From: Capsicum annuum
Lineage: Eukaryota > Streptophyta > Magnoliopsida > Solanales > Solanaceae
DNA length: 64,000 nucleotides
Reading direction: 5' to 3'
Assembly (NCBI RefSeq): GCF_002878395.1
Contig: NC_061118.1
Coordinates: 131,359,395-131,423,394, forward strand
Numbering within the stretch: position 1 is the stretch's first letter; each line of letters starts with the position of its first letter. Below are positions 44,281 through 57,750 of the stretch, one piece after another. The notes under the pieces were generated by a model that saw only the letters and a list, made by a program, of their open reading frames with translations, had not been told where the DNA came from and searched no databases. Both the position numbers and the translations under genes were made by a program.

Positions 44281-46384
44281 TTTATACTGTTCTTTGAACA
44301 ATAACTTGCGTTCATGGTCCTCCATCTTATGGGTGCAAGGCTATTTGTTTAATTGGGGTTGATTGCTTATCACGATCACACGAGGTGGGCCTTTTGATCG
44401 CAATGAAGAACCCTACTCGGTCTACCAGAAATACCCATCGTAATCGTGGTTAAGTAAGAACATGATCATGACTAACTACTTGGTCAAGCCCCACAATTAA
44501 ATCACCATCCCTTGCAACTTCAATGAAGGATCAGGAGCTACATCAATTGACAACAAATTAGTGGAACAATATTAAAAATTCTTTTGAACGAACCCTTATA
44601 ATTCTATTGAGGCCCCAAATAAGTAAATCATATATGATACTAGGCTATTTTGACATTTAAAACCCAATCGCACCGTTGAACTTTTGAAAAGTGGTTCAAT
44701 ACAACAAATCCACTCCTGATATCCTTAAAAACTTATTTAAAGTAGTTTCCAAACAAGAGATCAAATTTCTAAATAAAGTCTTTCGAATACACACCAACCC
44801 TGCTACTTATGCAAAATTGACATTTCGGATCAAATAAAACTTTTTAAATCTCCATCTGTTGCCCGGAACCCAATATGATGAGTAAAGTTAAACAATTGGA
44901 TTTAAACCTCTAATAGTCTCAAACACTCCCACATCACATCTGAATGCATTGGGGAACATGTAAACCGTCCCCATAACTCACAAATAGCATGTAGCAACTA
45001 TGAGGATGGAAAAATAATCAAAATGAATAAAAAAAATTTCAACCATTATTTCATCGAAAGGGGTATTATTCAACCCAGATCACACTCATACCTACTTAAT
45101 GTGATATTAGAATTCTTTGTTATAACTAGTCTAAAAATCATCCATTAATAACACTCCTCAAATTAAGCTTAACAAGTTAGGAAATTGAATATAATAATTT
45201 ATGATATAAAGTGAACTTTAATAATTCTATTGAAGTAGATATATTGAATTTTTTTACTGCCCTCTAAAGTGATCTTGAAAGTAGTAATCTCTTCAATTTT
45301 ACCCATAAATTATTTTATTTCTACTCATCGCGAGTGGGTAGGTTTACGAAAGTACAAGATGAAGTGCACAACATGTCCCTTTTGAGGTTGCTTTATATGT
45401 TTTGTACCTGCTAAGAAAATATAAATATAACTCATTCATTACACAATTGAAAATCATGAAAATTTATACTAGTACATCTCGATAATATAAGATCAAAAGG
45501 TCTAAAATTCTTTTATTATATTTTTTGAAGTTTTCTAAGGTTTAAAATATTTCTATAGAATTTATGTAAAATATTTTGAAAAACATTAGTCAAGTGGTAC
45601 AGAGTTTAATCATAAAACTTTATAGATATTCAACTAACATCATTACATTTAAATGAAACCTTCCGAACAGGTTAGACAAACTGATCTAAAGCTTGATAAT
45701 ACACTACTAGAGATTTTCCATTTTCTTACTATAACCCCCTAATACGAATAATTAGTTAGAAGTCTCATTACTATAGTTGGAATATTTAAATTTGAATTTC
45801 TATATATTGTTAAATTTTATCTCACTATAATTTTTATTATAGTAATAGTAAAAGAATGTCAACAAATATTTTGACACATTACTTGACTACTATAGACATA
45901 AATGAACATAAATAATATAGAAAAGTATTTAAATAACGAGAAACACTAAGCTTTAATTTTTTTTAAAAAAATTAATCCATTATATCGATAACCCTAATAG
46001 GGTAGGCTTATAATATCAATTCTCAGTATCAAATTACACAAATTTGCACATCGCTTTCTCTTACTTCTCCCCTTTATACAATTTAGATCTTATAGTTTCC
46101 TCCATTTTCTCCCATAGGAAGCGGCAAATTTGTCATCCATTTGGTGTTATCTTGTCATGAACTCCTTGCATAGTAATTTAATAAATTAAAATCTGGTTTT
46201 ATAAAATTTTGTTTAATTTTGTAATTCTTTAGCTAATGCTAAGGGTTCTGTCAGTGAATTATAGTTTTTCGATTTTGATTGTTGAACAAATGAATATTTC
46301 ACAAATTTATTATTTTCTGTTTGAATGAATCCTTGGTTTACTACCTATTGAAAGAATTGAGGAATAAAAATCAGATACTTTTTG
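44281..46384. other. Unassigned AT-rich region, no gene seen
   Basis: Blocks such as 'cacgatcacacgaggtgggcc' (44.38 kb) look like LTR U3 sequence. 45.1-46.3 kb is strongly AT-rich, with a CACTACTAGAGATTTTCC phrase at about 45,703 that could be a decayed CACTA-type end, but I found no partner. No coding or RNA gene is supported. Confidence 0.35.
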
Positions 46385-48158
46385 TAGCTCCCCACATTTT
46401 CAGGCTAGAACTTGAATCATCTTTTCTACGTATATAGACCAGAACCCAATAATTTATAATTATATATAAGTCTAAATAACAATTATTTAGTGACAAAACA
46501 TCTTTGGAGTTGAATATTGATCATAAAAATTTCCTAGCTTAAAGTTAACTTGAACACTTTCCAATCGGTTGACTTTTAGTCGACAATTTTGCTAGGGTCA
46601 ACATCCAATGAGCATTAATCCTAGAATATAATGAGTTATGTTTCCTACTATATATCAAATTAAATCACTTTGAGTTCTCTTTCTAATGCAACTGACCAAT
46701 TTTCAATCAAAGTTCGTAGTCAAAAGCTATTGGCATTTTGGTGAGGTACTATCTAGGGCGCATGACGGGGTTTGCGAGGAAAATCTCTTATGGAGTGAGT
46801 GGGGTTGCGGGGCATAGCTGGGGCTATTATTTTATCTACACAGTATGAACCTCCTCTCCTAGATATGAAAATACGTTTTTCCCTCCTTAAATAAAGGGGA
46901 AAATGATCCTTTAACCTCTCATAACTCCACAATACGTTTTATAACCCTAGGGTCATACAAGAATAGTAGAAAAACCCACAAATCCCTCATTATCTCCATG
47001 CAAAGAACATCAAGGGTAAATTCTCTATTTCTAAGGCTTGTGGTTTCTAGTATCAAGGCTATTATTCAATTTTCCTCCATATAGATAGGTATGTAGAACT
47101 ATGTTACTGTTCATGAGCTTGAAACATATGTTTTATAGTAATCTAAATGGAGTTTATATGTACATTGTATGCATTTTTAAACGGTTTAAAGAGAATGCGT
47201 CATGAACCCCATTTTATAATAAAATTATATATTTACCTTGGGGTTTTCTCATAAACTTGAGTTATCTTCACGTGTATATAGGATATGAGTTTCGAGAATT
47301 GATTTAATAGCATGATTTATGAAATTCCCTCTCTCATGATGCAATCTATTTGTCTTAGCATGTTATGGGTTGTTCAAACAAATATCAAAAGTTTGAGTCT
47401 AAATGTTTTACTATTAATTATGGATTGACATTATTTTATGAACCAATGAGTTGATGTTTTCTTATTTTGTAAATTTTATGTGTTTTTAATAGATGATTTT
47501 ATTTGACTTATGCAAGAGAGGTCCAATGTTTTGAAAAGAGGATGCTTCTGCATAATTTTCATATGCTATTTGTGATAAGAGCACTCATATGGTGATCACA
47601 TTTGTTGGTGGTCATTAACATGATTATGATTAAAAGGGCTATGGACATAAGTTTAGTATACTATGGCTTAAGACTAGGTTTAATGTTATCTATTGAATGC
47701 CCTTAAAATGGACGAAGTAAAGTTTTTTTATCATGAAACATGTCTTTGAAAAGGCTAAAATTTGGCATAAAGAGAATTAGATGATTACCCGAAGAAAGCA
47801 TTGATCTAAAAGGGCTTATTGCTGGAAAATGTGTTTTGTCGATGTGGGAATCATGATATATTTTAGTGATTTAGGTGTCCTGAAGGAAGATGCCTAGGGT
47901 ATGCCTGAAAGGAGGTATACCACCACACAAAACCTTCAATCCATGCTGCAAACATAGATTGGGGGTTTGTTTTTTGAGTCAATGGTAGACCCATATACCC
48001 TATGGGGTATCATAATTATAGGGTGCACCATCTAGATCAGAGCTAAAGTGAAGAGTGAAGTCCATGTTTTACAAGAATGATTTGAGGCTCTTTATTTGTA
48101 CCCATTTGTTTTTATCTATATTACGATAAATTTTTTTCACAATGCTCTTGATTATTTT
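46385..48158 (+). repeat. B3 5' LTR, first part
   Basis: Starts TGTAGCTCCCCACAT, homologous to the B1 LTR start. It is cut at 48,158 by the B2 insertion and resumes at 62,248. The total is about 2.14 kb without the duplication. Confidence 0.82.
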
Positions 48159-50492
48159 TGTCATGAACCAAGTCGAGGCCCTGGTCGCAATGGGCATCCC
48201 AAACGACGATGACCTAAGAGACCCCTTATCATACTATCATAAGCATAATCCATACATAAATCAAAGTGCGGAAGACAGTATGAAATTAAAGTTGATCATA
48301 TAATCCAAACTATATCAACAAAGTAGTGATGATAAAATAATCAAATCTCATCTATGAAACCTCTACTAAATACTAACTGTCTAGGCTGGTACAAGGCCCC
48401 AAATGAACCTTAAACTCAAATAGTCAACATATGAATAAATTGATTTCTAAATGATGGATGGCTCACCAACTCTGCTATATAAAAATGTTCTTCTAATATG
48501 ATGGACCACCGGACTGTACCTCAGAGTCTGTATTCTGAGGGGTTAATACTTGGGAAGTGTTGGTATGCATAATTAAATAAAAATAACATATATTTCATGA
48601 AAAAGAATTGACAGAATTGTGAAAACAATTTAGCCTAATATATATATATAATCACATATGCATAATTCAAAGGGTTTAAGACATTCTTGCAAATCATGGA
48701 ATCAATATTTTGCTTTAGTTCTGAGCTAGATGGTACACCATACACTCTAAAATCTCACAGGATATATGGAATCCACCCTTAACTCGGCGGCCAAGCCTCC
48801 AATACAAGTTTTCCGCAAGGATTGGAGTTTTCATAAACTGGTATACCCCGATGTGAGTATACCACAGGAATCCCTCCCCCTACCCACCATGTGAAATTTC
48901 GTAATTATCCTACCATATGGGAGAACATATCATAAATCTTGCATCAACAAAATACGGTTACCGTCCATAAGTCCTTAAACTCAAATGCCTTCTTCGAATA
49001 ACCATCTAACTCTCTTTAGTCCCAATTTTAATATTTTAGAACCATGCTAAAGTCTCAAACCATGCTAAATTCTCAAAATATTCATTTATTTCATGTTAAG
49101 GGCACTCCATAACATTTATTGTCATACCTAGACTTGCAAGTCGTATCATATAAAATCATGTGCATAGCCATTTTCGTTCAAAATCAAGATAATGAGCACC
49201 AAAAGATTTAAACATCACATGAGAATATTTATTTCAAATAGCATATGAAACTTATGCAACACTCTCCTTTAAAGACTTTAATATATGGTGGGCAATTCAA
49301 TCATTTATCATATACATTTTCTTTATTAAGACACAAGAGCATTTAGAATAAGAATCACTTCTTTGAAACCATTTAAAATAACAAAGCATAATTATTAAAG
49401 AGGCATTTAAACTCAAGAATTATCATCATTCATAAAATATCCCAAACACTAGTCATACCTAAATCTCATGATCGAAAAAGGGGACTTATAATCCATGCTC
49501 TCAAACCCTTTTAACAATTCATAACATGCTAAGACCATAAATTTCATCATGGGAAAGGAGTTTCATAATTTATGCTTATAAATCACTTTTCGAAACTCAT
49601 ATCATATATTCACATGATTATAACTCAAGTTTATGAAAATACCCCACAGTAAATGCAATACTTTCATAAAAAAAATGGGTTAGAAATACATGCTCTTCAA
49701 ATAATTTCAAAATTCTTTTTATATAGATACATATACATATTTAAAGCTCGATAAGACATTAATTTACACCCATGGGAGTTAGGATAGTCCCACATATCTG
49801 TTGATGAATAAAATTCAAAGATTAACCTTAGAGTTTGGAATCTACAAGCTTTAAAATTGATAAATCCCTTCTTGATGTTCTTGAAAGGAAGACAATAAGG
49901 GTTTGGGGAATTTAATTAATTTTTGAATGAACATAGGGTTATATGATGAATTGGGGGAGTTATGAGGAGTTAAAGGACCTTTTTTTCCCTTGATTAGAGG
50001 TAGAAAAAATATGTTATATTGTTTGGGAAAATTTTTTATGCTGCAAACCCAAATACGGAGAAAAAGCTTTGCATCATCACCGCAAACTTGATGCACCAAC
50101 ATTACCATATGACCTAATCGCGCACCCTGGACAGTGTCTCACTAAAATACTCATAACTTTTGATTCATAACTCTGATTGGTTAGATTTATTGGAAAGAGG
50201 ACTTGAAGGGAGTTAATTTGATATATAATGGGGAACATAACTTGTTATATTCTAGGATAATGGTCATTAAAATTTGACTTAAGAAAAATCACATACTAAA
50301 ATCAAACCAGTAGGAAAGTGCTCAACTTAACATTGAGCTAGAAGATTTTTTATTAATTCAATCCATCTCCAAAGATGTTCCCATACAAAAGAATTGTTAT
50401 TCATGCTTATATAAAAATAAAAAGCAGCGGGTTCAAATCTATATACATAGGAAAGGCAGTTCAAACACTAGCCCAAAATGTGGGATGTTAGA
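48159..50492 (-). repeat. B2 3' LTR
   Basis: Left end TGTCATGAACC, right end GGGATGTTAGA (CA to GA). Colinear with 60,014-62,247 (for example 'catactatcataagcataatc' near both left ends). A short TA run lies at about 48,639-48,651. Confidence 0.88.
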
Positions 50493-50508
50493 TTATCTCC
50501 CCTTTGGG
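50493..50508 (-). promoter_or_regulatory. B2 polypurine tract
   Basis: Minus strand CCCAAAGGGGAGATAA directly before the 3' LTR, the same form as in B1. Confidence 0.85.
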
Positions 50509-51909
50509 AACATCTATTTTCAAATGATGGGTAGGAAATTATTGAAGCTATAGAAGTATATAATAAAGGATGTAACCTCATATTAGGAATTTTCCTCAAC
50601 GAAACATACAAAGGCATCAATAAGAGCCTCATTACATCCCCAAGTGAATCGTGTAAGCAAGAAGCGTGAGATAATGAGAATTAACACAGAGATGACCTTG
50701 CACATGAGTCCTATGGACTATAATCATCACAACATAAGGAATGAGTTTATTTGGTGATAATACATCCTGATTTACATTGATACTTGACATTAAATAAGGT
50801 TTTGCGGGGCATAGGAATAAAGGTATCCTCCACCTCACATGAAACGATGAATAGGCCTTACATCTAGTGACACCACTCGAATATGCTCTATACAATGAAT
50901 TACTCACTTCAACATTTAAAACTTACTATTTACCCTACAAAACATCTAACTATAAGAGTTTGAGTGCCACGACATAGTACTTCTATGTTGAAGCCTAGCC
51001 TGGAGTTAAAAAGTATTAGCTTAATCCATGGGACCCTATATTGTACATCCCTTTAAGAATAATACTTTACCTTATAAATATAATCAAACAACTTCAAGTA
51101 TTAAATCAAGGAGTACTAACCACATAACACATTGGTTTGTGTTTTCATCAATCACAACATTCAAGCCTATCTTTACTACACCCACTTTATGGATCTCCCT
51201 ACTAAAAACCAGCAAATGTAATCACTCTCCCAAAGATTTTTGCCTCATATCCCCTTTCTAACTATTTCACATAATGAAAGTTCATATCTCTCTTCCCTCT
51301 TTCTCTATAACCTTAGCTTGAGTAGTCATACCTAAATTTAACATAATAATAAACATCTACTCTATAATCTCAAAATTACTATGCTTTCATAATCACTATC
51401 ATACTAATATAATGAGGGTCGTTGAGAGACTAGAGCACAAAGATTATGAATGGGAGTAACACTATTCAAGTATAACTTATATATGTCGCTTTACTTAAGT
51501 TGGGGCTTGAAATGTAAGATACGATTCAATAGGAATAAAGTTATTCATATATCAAATGTATAGATCATAATTTTAGGATCGTCCGGAGATAAACATAACA
51601 TAACATGAGTTCCTAGGACTGGGCACAGTGAGAATCATGAACGCATATATCTTGAGTTAAATAGCATAAAGCCAAAATTCATTAAGCCAATGACTAAGAC
51701 ATTGATTTCTACTTGAAGCTATTGCTCCTCATTTTAATAACTAAAAATGGTCATGAGTTTGCATAAATCTTATCTCTTTGGGATAGACCCAACATAAAAT
51801 AAATCAGAACATATAGAAAGCATAGATTCATAGAAATAAGCATAAAATAAGACATGGATCTATGAATCATGAGCATTATAACATAGAGATTGAATACATA
51901 GATGATTAG
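50509..51909 (-). other. B2 internal region, 3' part, no gene seen
   Basis: Reverse homolog of about 39.6-41.15 kb. Clear anchors are 'caccaaataaactcat' (complement at 50.73-50.76 kb) and 'gggagatccataaag' (complement at 51.19 kb). Short frames here have no family match. Confidence 0.7.
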
Positions 51910-54377
51910 TGTAAGACCTCACAAAATCCTAAGCTTAACTTAGTCCATTAATGCTTGTTAAGGGGTCCCATACTTATAAAATTTTAGCTAAGTATTCAGA
52001 CTTCGTGTTATTTTAGCCTTCGTAGGTTGGAAACTCTATTTCATGAACCTCATTACCTTAAAGTAATGATTTTTGGGTTGAATCATGATCAAGAATGTTA
52101 GTGGGTGTTCTCGGACAAGTTTCAAATTTTTCAGACTACGTTTTGCTCAGACTAGTGGATCGATGCGATCTCTATGCGTTGCAGCCCATTGCATCGATAA
52201 GTATTTTTATCCAGCTCCCAATGCAAGTTCCAGTGAACCGATCCTGGCTCAAGCCAGTGCGTTGACCATCGTGTCAATGCCAATGATGCAGTGCATCTAT
52301 CTGTGCATTGTTAGGTCAGTTTTTAGTTATTAAAAAGCCGTATTCTCAGGGGTATTTGGGTCTTTTTCGCATGTCTATCATCCCTAAAATATGAAATTTA
52401 ACCCTTCTAAGAGAAAAAACTATTCATTCCTCAAAAGTTGTTCTCAATAACAAACCCTAAGAGATGTTAAATTCAATTCAAGGCTCAAGAACTTACCATC
52501 AATCTTTCAAAATTTAATTATTAAGCTATGTCAAGTGTTCATCCAAGTGTCCCTTCCCCCCATGGAGTTCAAAAATCTATTTTTAAAATTTCAAGTGTAT
52601 TGATTTCATGAATTTCATGTTGGGTTTGATTATATTCATGATTAATTGGGTTTCTAATCCATGTTTTGTTACAAGTTCCAGTGGAGTTATTTGATATATG
52701 TCTAGAAACATGTGAACCCATTCTAAACCCTTGAAATTGTAAATATGGATTTGAATTATTGTGCCTATATGTGGTTAGTGTCATGTGCATGGATTATGTT
52801 CTCCAAGTGTTTATAAATATGCTAATATAACTTTACTAGTGTAAGAATATCATGCTATTACGTGATCTCACTCATGTACAGGCTCATGTATTCAATTGTT
52901 TGGTAAAATGTCTATATGAATGCATCATTAGTTAGCAAGTATTGTATGCTACTAAATTCAAGCAATATTTTACCTACATGTTATCGAGCACTGGGGTATT
53001 TAATACTCGAAAAACTTAACTATTTACTAAAGCTATAGTTGTTACAAAATAGTTTCAGTATTAATCAATAATAAGTTTCAGTTCAATATTCAGTTTAGAA
53101 CTTAGTATTATTTAGTTCAGAACTCAGTAGACTCAGTCAGTCCACAGAATTCAGTTAGTAATCAGTTTAGTAGTTAGTGACCTCAGTCTAGTTTAGTCAT
53201 ACTGCACAATCAGTAACAGTTTAGTTAGGCCTAGAACAGTTTAGAAATCAGTTTAGTGTCTTTCAGTTGGGAGTAGCATTCAACACTGAGCGAGTCTAGG
53301 GATTAGGGCTCATTTATTAGCTATGACAGGGTACCAAGAAGCAATCTCTAAGTTCCAGAACTACATAGCCAGTGTAGGTTATGACATGTCACTCATTAGG
53401 TAGGACTGACGTACTCAGGGATTACCCACTAGTTAGGACTGATCTCAGGGGTCATCCACTAGACTAGGACTTACCCTACGATTAGTTGTCTTTACCCATG
53501 GAACAGTACTGCACTCTTCTAATTAGGGTTACAATTTGGACCCTAACTCAATTATCTTATTTGGGGCATGCTGGTTAGATGATTACCCCCCAGTCTCAGT
53601 TTCAAATTTTATCTCAGTATAGAATTCAGTTCAGTTCTACAGATTTGGGGTTGTCAGATATAGTCACTCTCCTCAGTATAGAACCTAGACCAGTTCTTCA
53701 GAATTAGGACTATCGGATACAGTTACTCAGTTTTTAGTAATACATTATTAGTAAATTCAGATATCAGTAAATCAGTAATTTAGAACTCAGTATCCAGTGT
53801 TATCATGATCTTAGTTACAATTCACATATTCATAAATGTACTTTCATTCAGTTATACTCATGTCATTAAGTCAATATTGTTCATGCATGTAGACCCATGC
53901 ATCTCAGCCTACCTTGCTTAGCATACTAGTACATTCAAAGTACTGATGCAAACCTTTCCTTTTGTGTTATGATGTCTTAAATCATAGGTTAAGATGCACG
54001 AGCTCCCGATCCTACTTAGCAGCCCAATCTATCAGTGGATGACTTAGTGGTGAGTCCTCATAGTTTGAGAACAAACTTATTATTTCAGTATTTTAGTACT
54101 CAATTTATTATAGGTAGTCAAAGTTAGTTGGGGACTTGTCCCATCAACTCCTTGGTCAGACAGTAGAGGCTTTTCAGACTAGAGTATTTCAGATAGATGT
54201 ATTAGGATTCAGTATTTACTTTTAGTTTGAACCTTATGGGAAGTTTCCTCCTAATTTCTACATAATTATATAATTATTATTTAGTTATTGCAACAGGTAC
54301 CAGTCATGGTTTAGCTTGTGATCCCTCGGGATTATGTGCACTGTGTAGCTTTCGAGGTATAAAATCGAGGCATTACA
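51910..54377 (+). repeat. Element D 5' LTR (2,468 bp)
   Basis: Starts TGTAAGACCTC, ends GAGGCATTACA. The second half is dense in CAGTTCAGT/ACTCAGT words, like the A LTRs. The R-like block 'aacagtactgcactc' is a diverged form of that shared with A and E. Confidence 0.9.
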
Positions 54378-54381
54378 AACT

Positions 54382-54394
54382 TTTTATCAGAGCC
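54382..54394 (+). promoter_or_regulatory. Element D primer-binding site, worn
   Basis: TTTTATCAGAGCC in the position of TTGGTATCAGAGCC, four bases after the LTR end; two G-to-T changes. Confidence 0.75.
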
Positions 54395-54599
54395 TAAGGT
54401 TCAACAAAGTCTTAGGAAGTTTGAAAGCCACATCTAGTAGAGTCTTATGCGTGGGTGTGCAATGTGCCATGCTTTGGAAAGAAGGCTATAAGATGGTTTA
54501 GGAAAAGTTTTCCTTCTTTCAATATTTATGTTATGTGAGAGAGCATGAGATCAAGATAAATTCTCAGTCCAATCTTTTTATTCCTTCTGGTTATAGAAC

Positions 54600-54905
54600 A
54601 TGCCTCCCAAAAATACTAATAAAAGGAGAATCGAAAATCAGTCATCTCCTCAGCCCGTTCAGGCAGATCTCTTGGACGAGTATGTCTCCCACGCAAAATT
54701 AAGAGATGCGTTCACTACTTTAACTAATTCTATAGTTTCTTAGAACAACATATACACTGTTGTCCTATTTAGGATTTTTATTTACACTTAATAGAGTGAG
54801 GAAGAGGAGCATAGGAAAAATAAAAGGGCTAGAACAAATAATTCTAAGACAAAATCAGGGGGTAGTAACCGCTCCCAGTTCCGTTAGAGATTCTCAGCCT
54901 AATTA
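54600..54905 (+). pseudogene. Element D gag remnant
   Basis: The ATG at 54,600 opens a 47-codon frame (MPPKNTNKRRIENQ..., '..EYVSHAKLRDAFTTLTNSIV', stop at 54,743), which matches the N-terminus of plant gypsy Gag (MPP..., then NAEFR.A...L...). A deletion then removes the whole core domain; the next recognisable part, at about 54,795-54,905, is the basic stretch before the zinc knuckle: 'EEEEHRKNKRARTNNSK' and 'GGSNRSQFR'. There is no zinc knuckle, protease or later pol. The reading frames change between the pieces, so no working Gag can be made. Confidence 0.82.
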
Positions 54906-55236
54906 TGTTCTCTTGTTCCCGTTCATGCATATTTAGTAAATGATCTCAGGTTCATTAGTATTCTCAGCTTAAGGTTACAGTCTTCCTTAGATTTTATTAG
55001 TCCATGTTCAGTTATAGTTATAAACTTTGTACCCATTACCGTTGCATATTCATTCATGCATTCACGAATCAGTTTAGTCATGTACTCATGCATCAGATAT
55101 GCATGTTCAGTTTGAAATATCAACTTATCAGTAGCTTCAGTCAGGTGTTCCATGTATCAGATATGCAGGTGTTATGTGTAAGCTCAGTTTATCAGTATTC
55201 TCAGCTCAGTCAGCCTCATTTAAGAATGAATGTTCC

Positions 55237-55250
55237 CAAGGGGGATATAT
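55237..55250 (+). promoter_or_regulatory. Element D polypurine tract
   Basis: CAAGGGGGATATAT directly before the 3' LTR, after 'aagaatgaatgttcc'. Confidence 0.82.
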
Positions 55251-57745
55251 TGTAAGATCTCGCAAAGTCCTAAGTTTAACTCAGTCCATTGAAGTTTGTT
55301 AAGGGGTCCCAGACTTAGAAAATTTTAGCTAAGTATTCAGACTTAGTGTTATTTTAGCCTTTGTAGGTTGGCGACTCTATTTCACGACCCTCAGAACCTT
55401 AAAGTAATGATTTTTAGGTTGAATCATGATCAAAAATATTAGTGGGTGTTCTCGAATTAGTTTCAGATTTTTCAGACTTTGTTTAGATCATATTTTATAG
55501 TTCAAACTAGTGGATAGATGAGAAATCTCAACGCGCCGTGTCGTCCATTGCATCAATGAATATTTTCCCTATTTTCCAATGAAAGTTCTAGTGAATCGAC
55601 GCGGTGTGTCAGCCATCACATCAATGCCAACGACGTGGTGCGTCAGTCTGCGGGTTGCTAGGTCAGTTTTTAGTTATTAAAAATCTACTTCCTCAGGGGT
55701 ATTTAGGTCCTTTTCCCACATCTATCAGCCCTAAAACACAAAATTTAAGCCTTCTAAGAGCAAAAACTATTCATTATTCACAAGTTGCTCTCAAGAACAA
55801 ACCCTAGGAGATTTTAAATTCAATTTAAGGGTCAAGAAATTACCATCAATCTTTCAAAATTTAATTGTTAAGCTATGTCAAGTGTTCATCCAAGGGTACC
55901 TTCCATCCTTGGAGTTCAATAATCTATTTTTAAAACTTAAAGTGTATTGTTTTCATGAATTTCATGTTGGGTTTGGTGATATTCATGATTATTATGATTA
56001 ATTGGGTTTCTAATCCATGTTTTGTTAAAAGTTTAGGTGGAATTATTTGATATATGTCTAGAATCATGTGAATCCATGCTAAACCCTTAAAATTGTGGAT
56101 AGGGATTTGAATTATGGTGTCGATATGTGGTTAGTGTCATGTGCATGGAATATGTGCTCCAAATGTTTGTAAATAAGCTAATATGACTTGACTAGTGTAA
56201 GGATATCATGCTATTAAGTGATCTCAATCATGCACATGCTAATGTATATCAATTATTAGGTAACATGACTAGATGAATGCATCGTTAGTGAGCAAGTATT
56301 GTATGTTACTAAATTCACACACTGTTTTACCTTCATGCAATCGAGTCCTGGGGGTATTTAATACATGAAAAAACTAGCATTTTACAAAAGCTATAGTAGT
56401 TACCGAATAGTTTCAGTAGTACTCAATAATCAATCTCAGTTCAGTATTTAGTTTAAAACTCAGTAGTATTCAGTTCACAACTCAGTAGACTCAGTCAGTT
56501 AATAGAATTCAGTTAGAAATTAGTTCAGTACTCAGTGACCTTAGTCTAGTTCAGTCAGATAGCACGATCAGTAACAGTTTAGTCAGGCCTTGAACAGTTT
56601 AGAAATCAGTTCAGTGTCTTCAAGGTGGAAGTAGGATTCAGCACCGAGCGAGCCTAGGGATGAGGCTCACCTATTAGCTAGGACTGGGTCCCTAGAAGTA
56701 GTCTCTAAGTTCCAAACTACGTACCCAGTGTAGGTTATGAGATGTCACTCATTAGATAGGATTGACATACTCAGGGATCACCCGCTAGTTAGGACTTATC
56801 TCAGGGATCACCCACCAGACTAGGAATGACCCCAAAGCCAGTTGTCTTTACCCGTGGCACGGTACTGACACCCTTCCAATTGGGGTTATAGATTATTCCC
56901 CAACCCAGTTATCTTATTAGGGCATGTGGGTTAGATAATTACCTCTTACAGTCTCAGTTTCAGGTTTATTCTCAGTATAGAACTCAGTTCAGTTCTATAG
57001 ATTTAGGATTGTCAGATACCATCACTCACCTCAGTATAGAACCTAAACCAGTTCTTCAGAATTAGGACAATTAGATATAGTAACTCAATTATCAGTAATC
57101 GAGTATCAGTAAACTCAGATATCAGTAAATTAGTGATTCAAAACTCAGTATCAAGTGTTATCATGATCTTAGTTATAGTTTATGTATTCATGCTTGTACT
57201 CTCATTCAGTTATACTCATGTCATTCAGTTAGTATTGTTCATGCATATGAACCCATGCATCTTAGCCTACCTCACTTAGAATACCAGTACATTGAAAGTA
57301 CTGACACATACCTTTTTTTGTGCTATGATGTCTTATATCATAGGTTCAAACGCACGAGCTCCTGATCCTACTTAGCAGCCTGATCTATAAGCGGCTGACT
57401 TAGTGATGAGTCCTCATAGTTTGAGGACAAATTTATTATTTCAGTATTTCAGTACTCATTTTTTTCAGTAGTCAGAGTTAGTTGGGGACTTGTTTCATCA
57501 ACTCCTTGTTCAGATAGTATAGGCTTTTCAGACTAGAGTATTTAAGACAGATGTATCTGTATTAACTTTTTAATATTCAGTATTTACTTTCAGTTTGAAC
57601 CTTATGACAAGTTTCTGCTTAATTTTTGTATAATTATAGAATTATTTTTCAGTTGGTACAGTAGGTACAAGTCATGGGCTATATTGTGATCCATTGGTAT
57701 TATAAGCACCGTGTAGTGCCTGAGGAACAGACTTGAGACGTTATA
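55251..57745 (+). repeat. Element D 3' LTR (2,495 bp)
   Basis: Starts TGTAAGATCTC; ends GAGACGTTATA (CA to TA). It has the intact block GTGGCACGGTACTGACACCC at 56,854-56,873. Confidence 0.9.
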
Positions 57746-57750
57746 ATTGG

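Larger units (their letters stand above)
51910..57745 (+). mobile_element. Element D: gypsy element with long LTRs and 0.9-kb interior
   Basis: 5' LTR 51,910-54,377, internal 54,378-55,250 (873 bp), 3' LTR 55,251-57,745. Flanking 5-mers ATTAG and ATTGG form a target duplication with one change. It keeps a worn PBS, a gag start, a pre-PPT region shared with A and E, and a PPT, but has no pol. It inserted in the B2 internal region. Confidence 0.93.

Noticed and set aside
45703..45720. CACTACTAGAGATTTTCC as the end of a second CACTA element or MITE
   Set aside because: I found no inverted partner or target duplication in the AT-rich surroundings.
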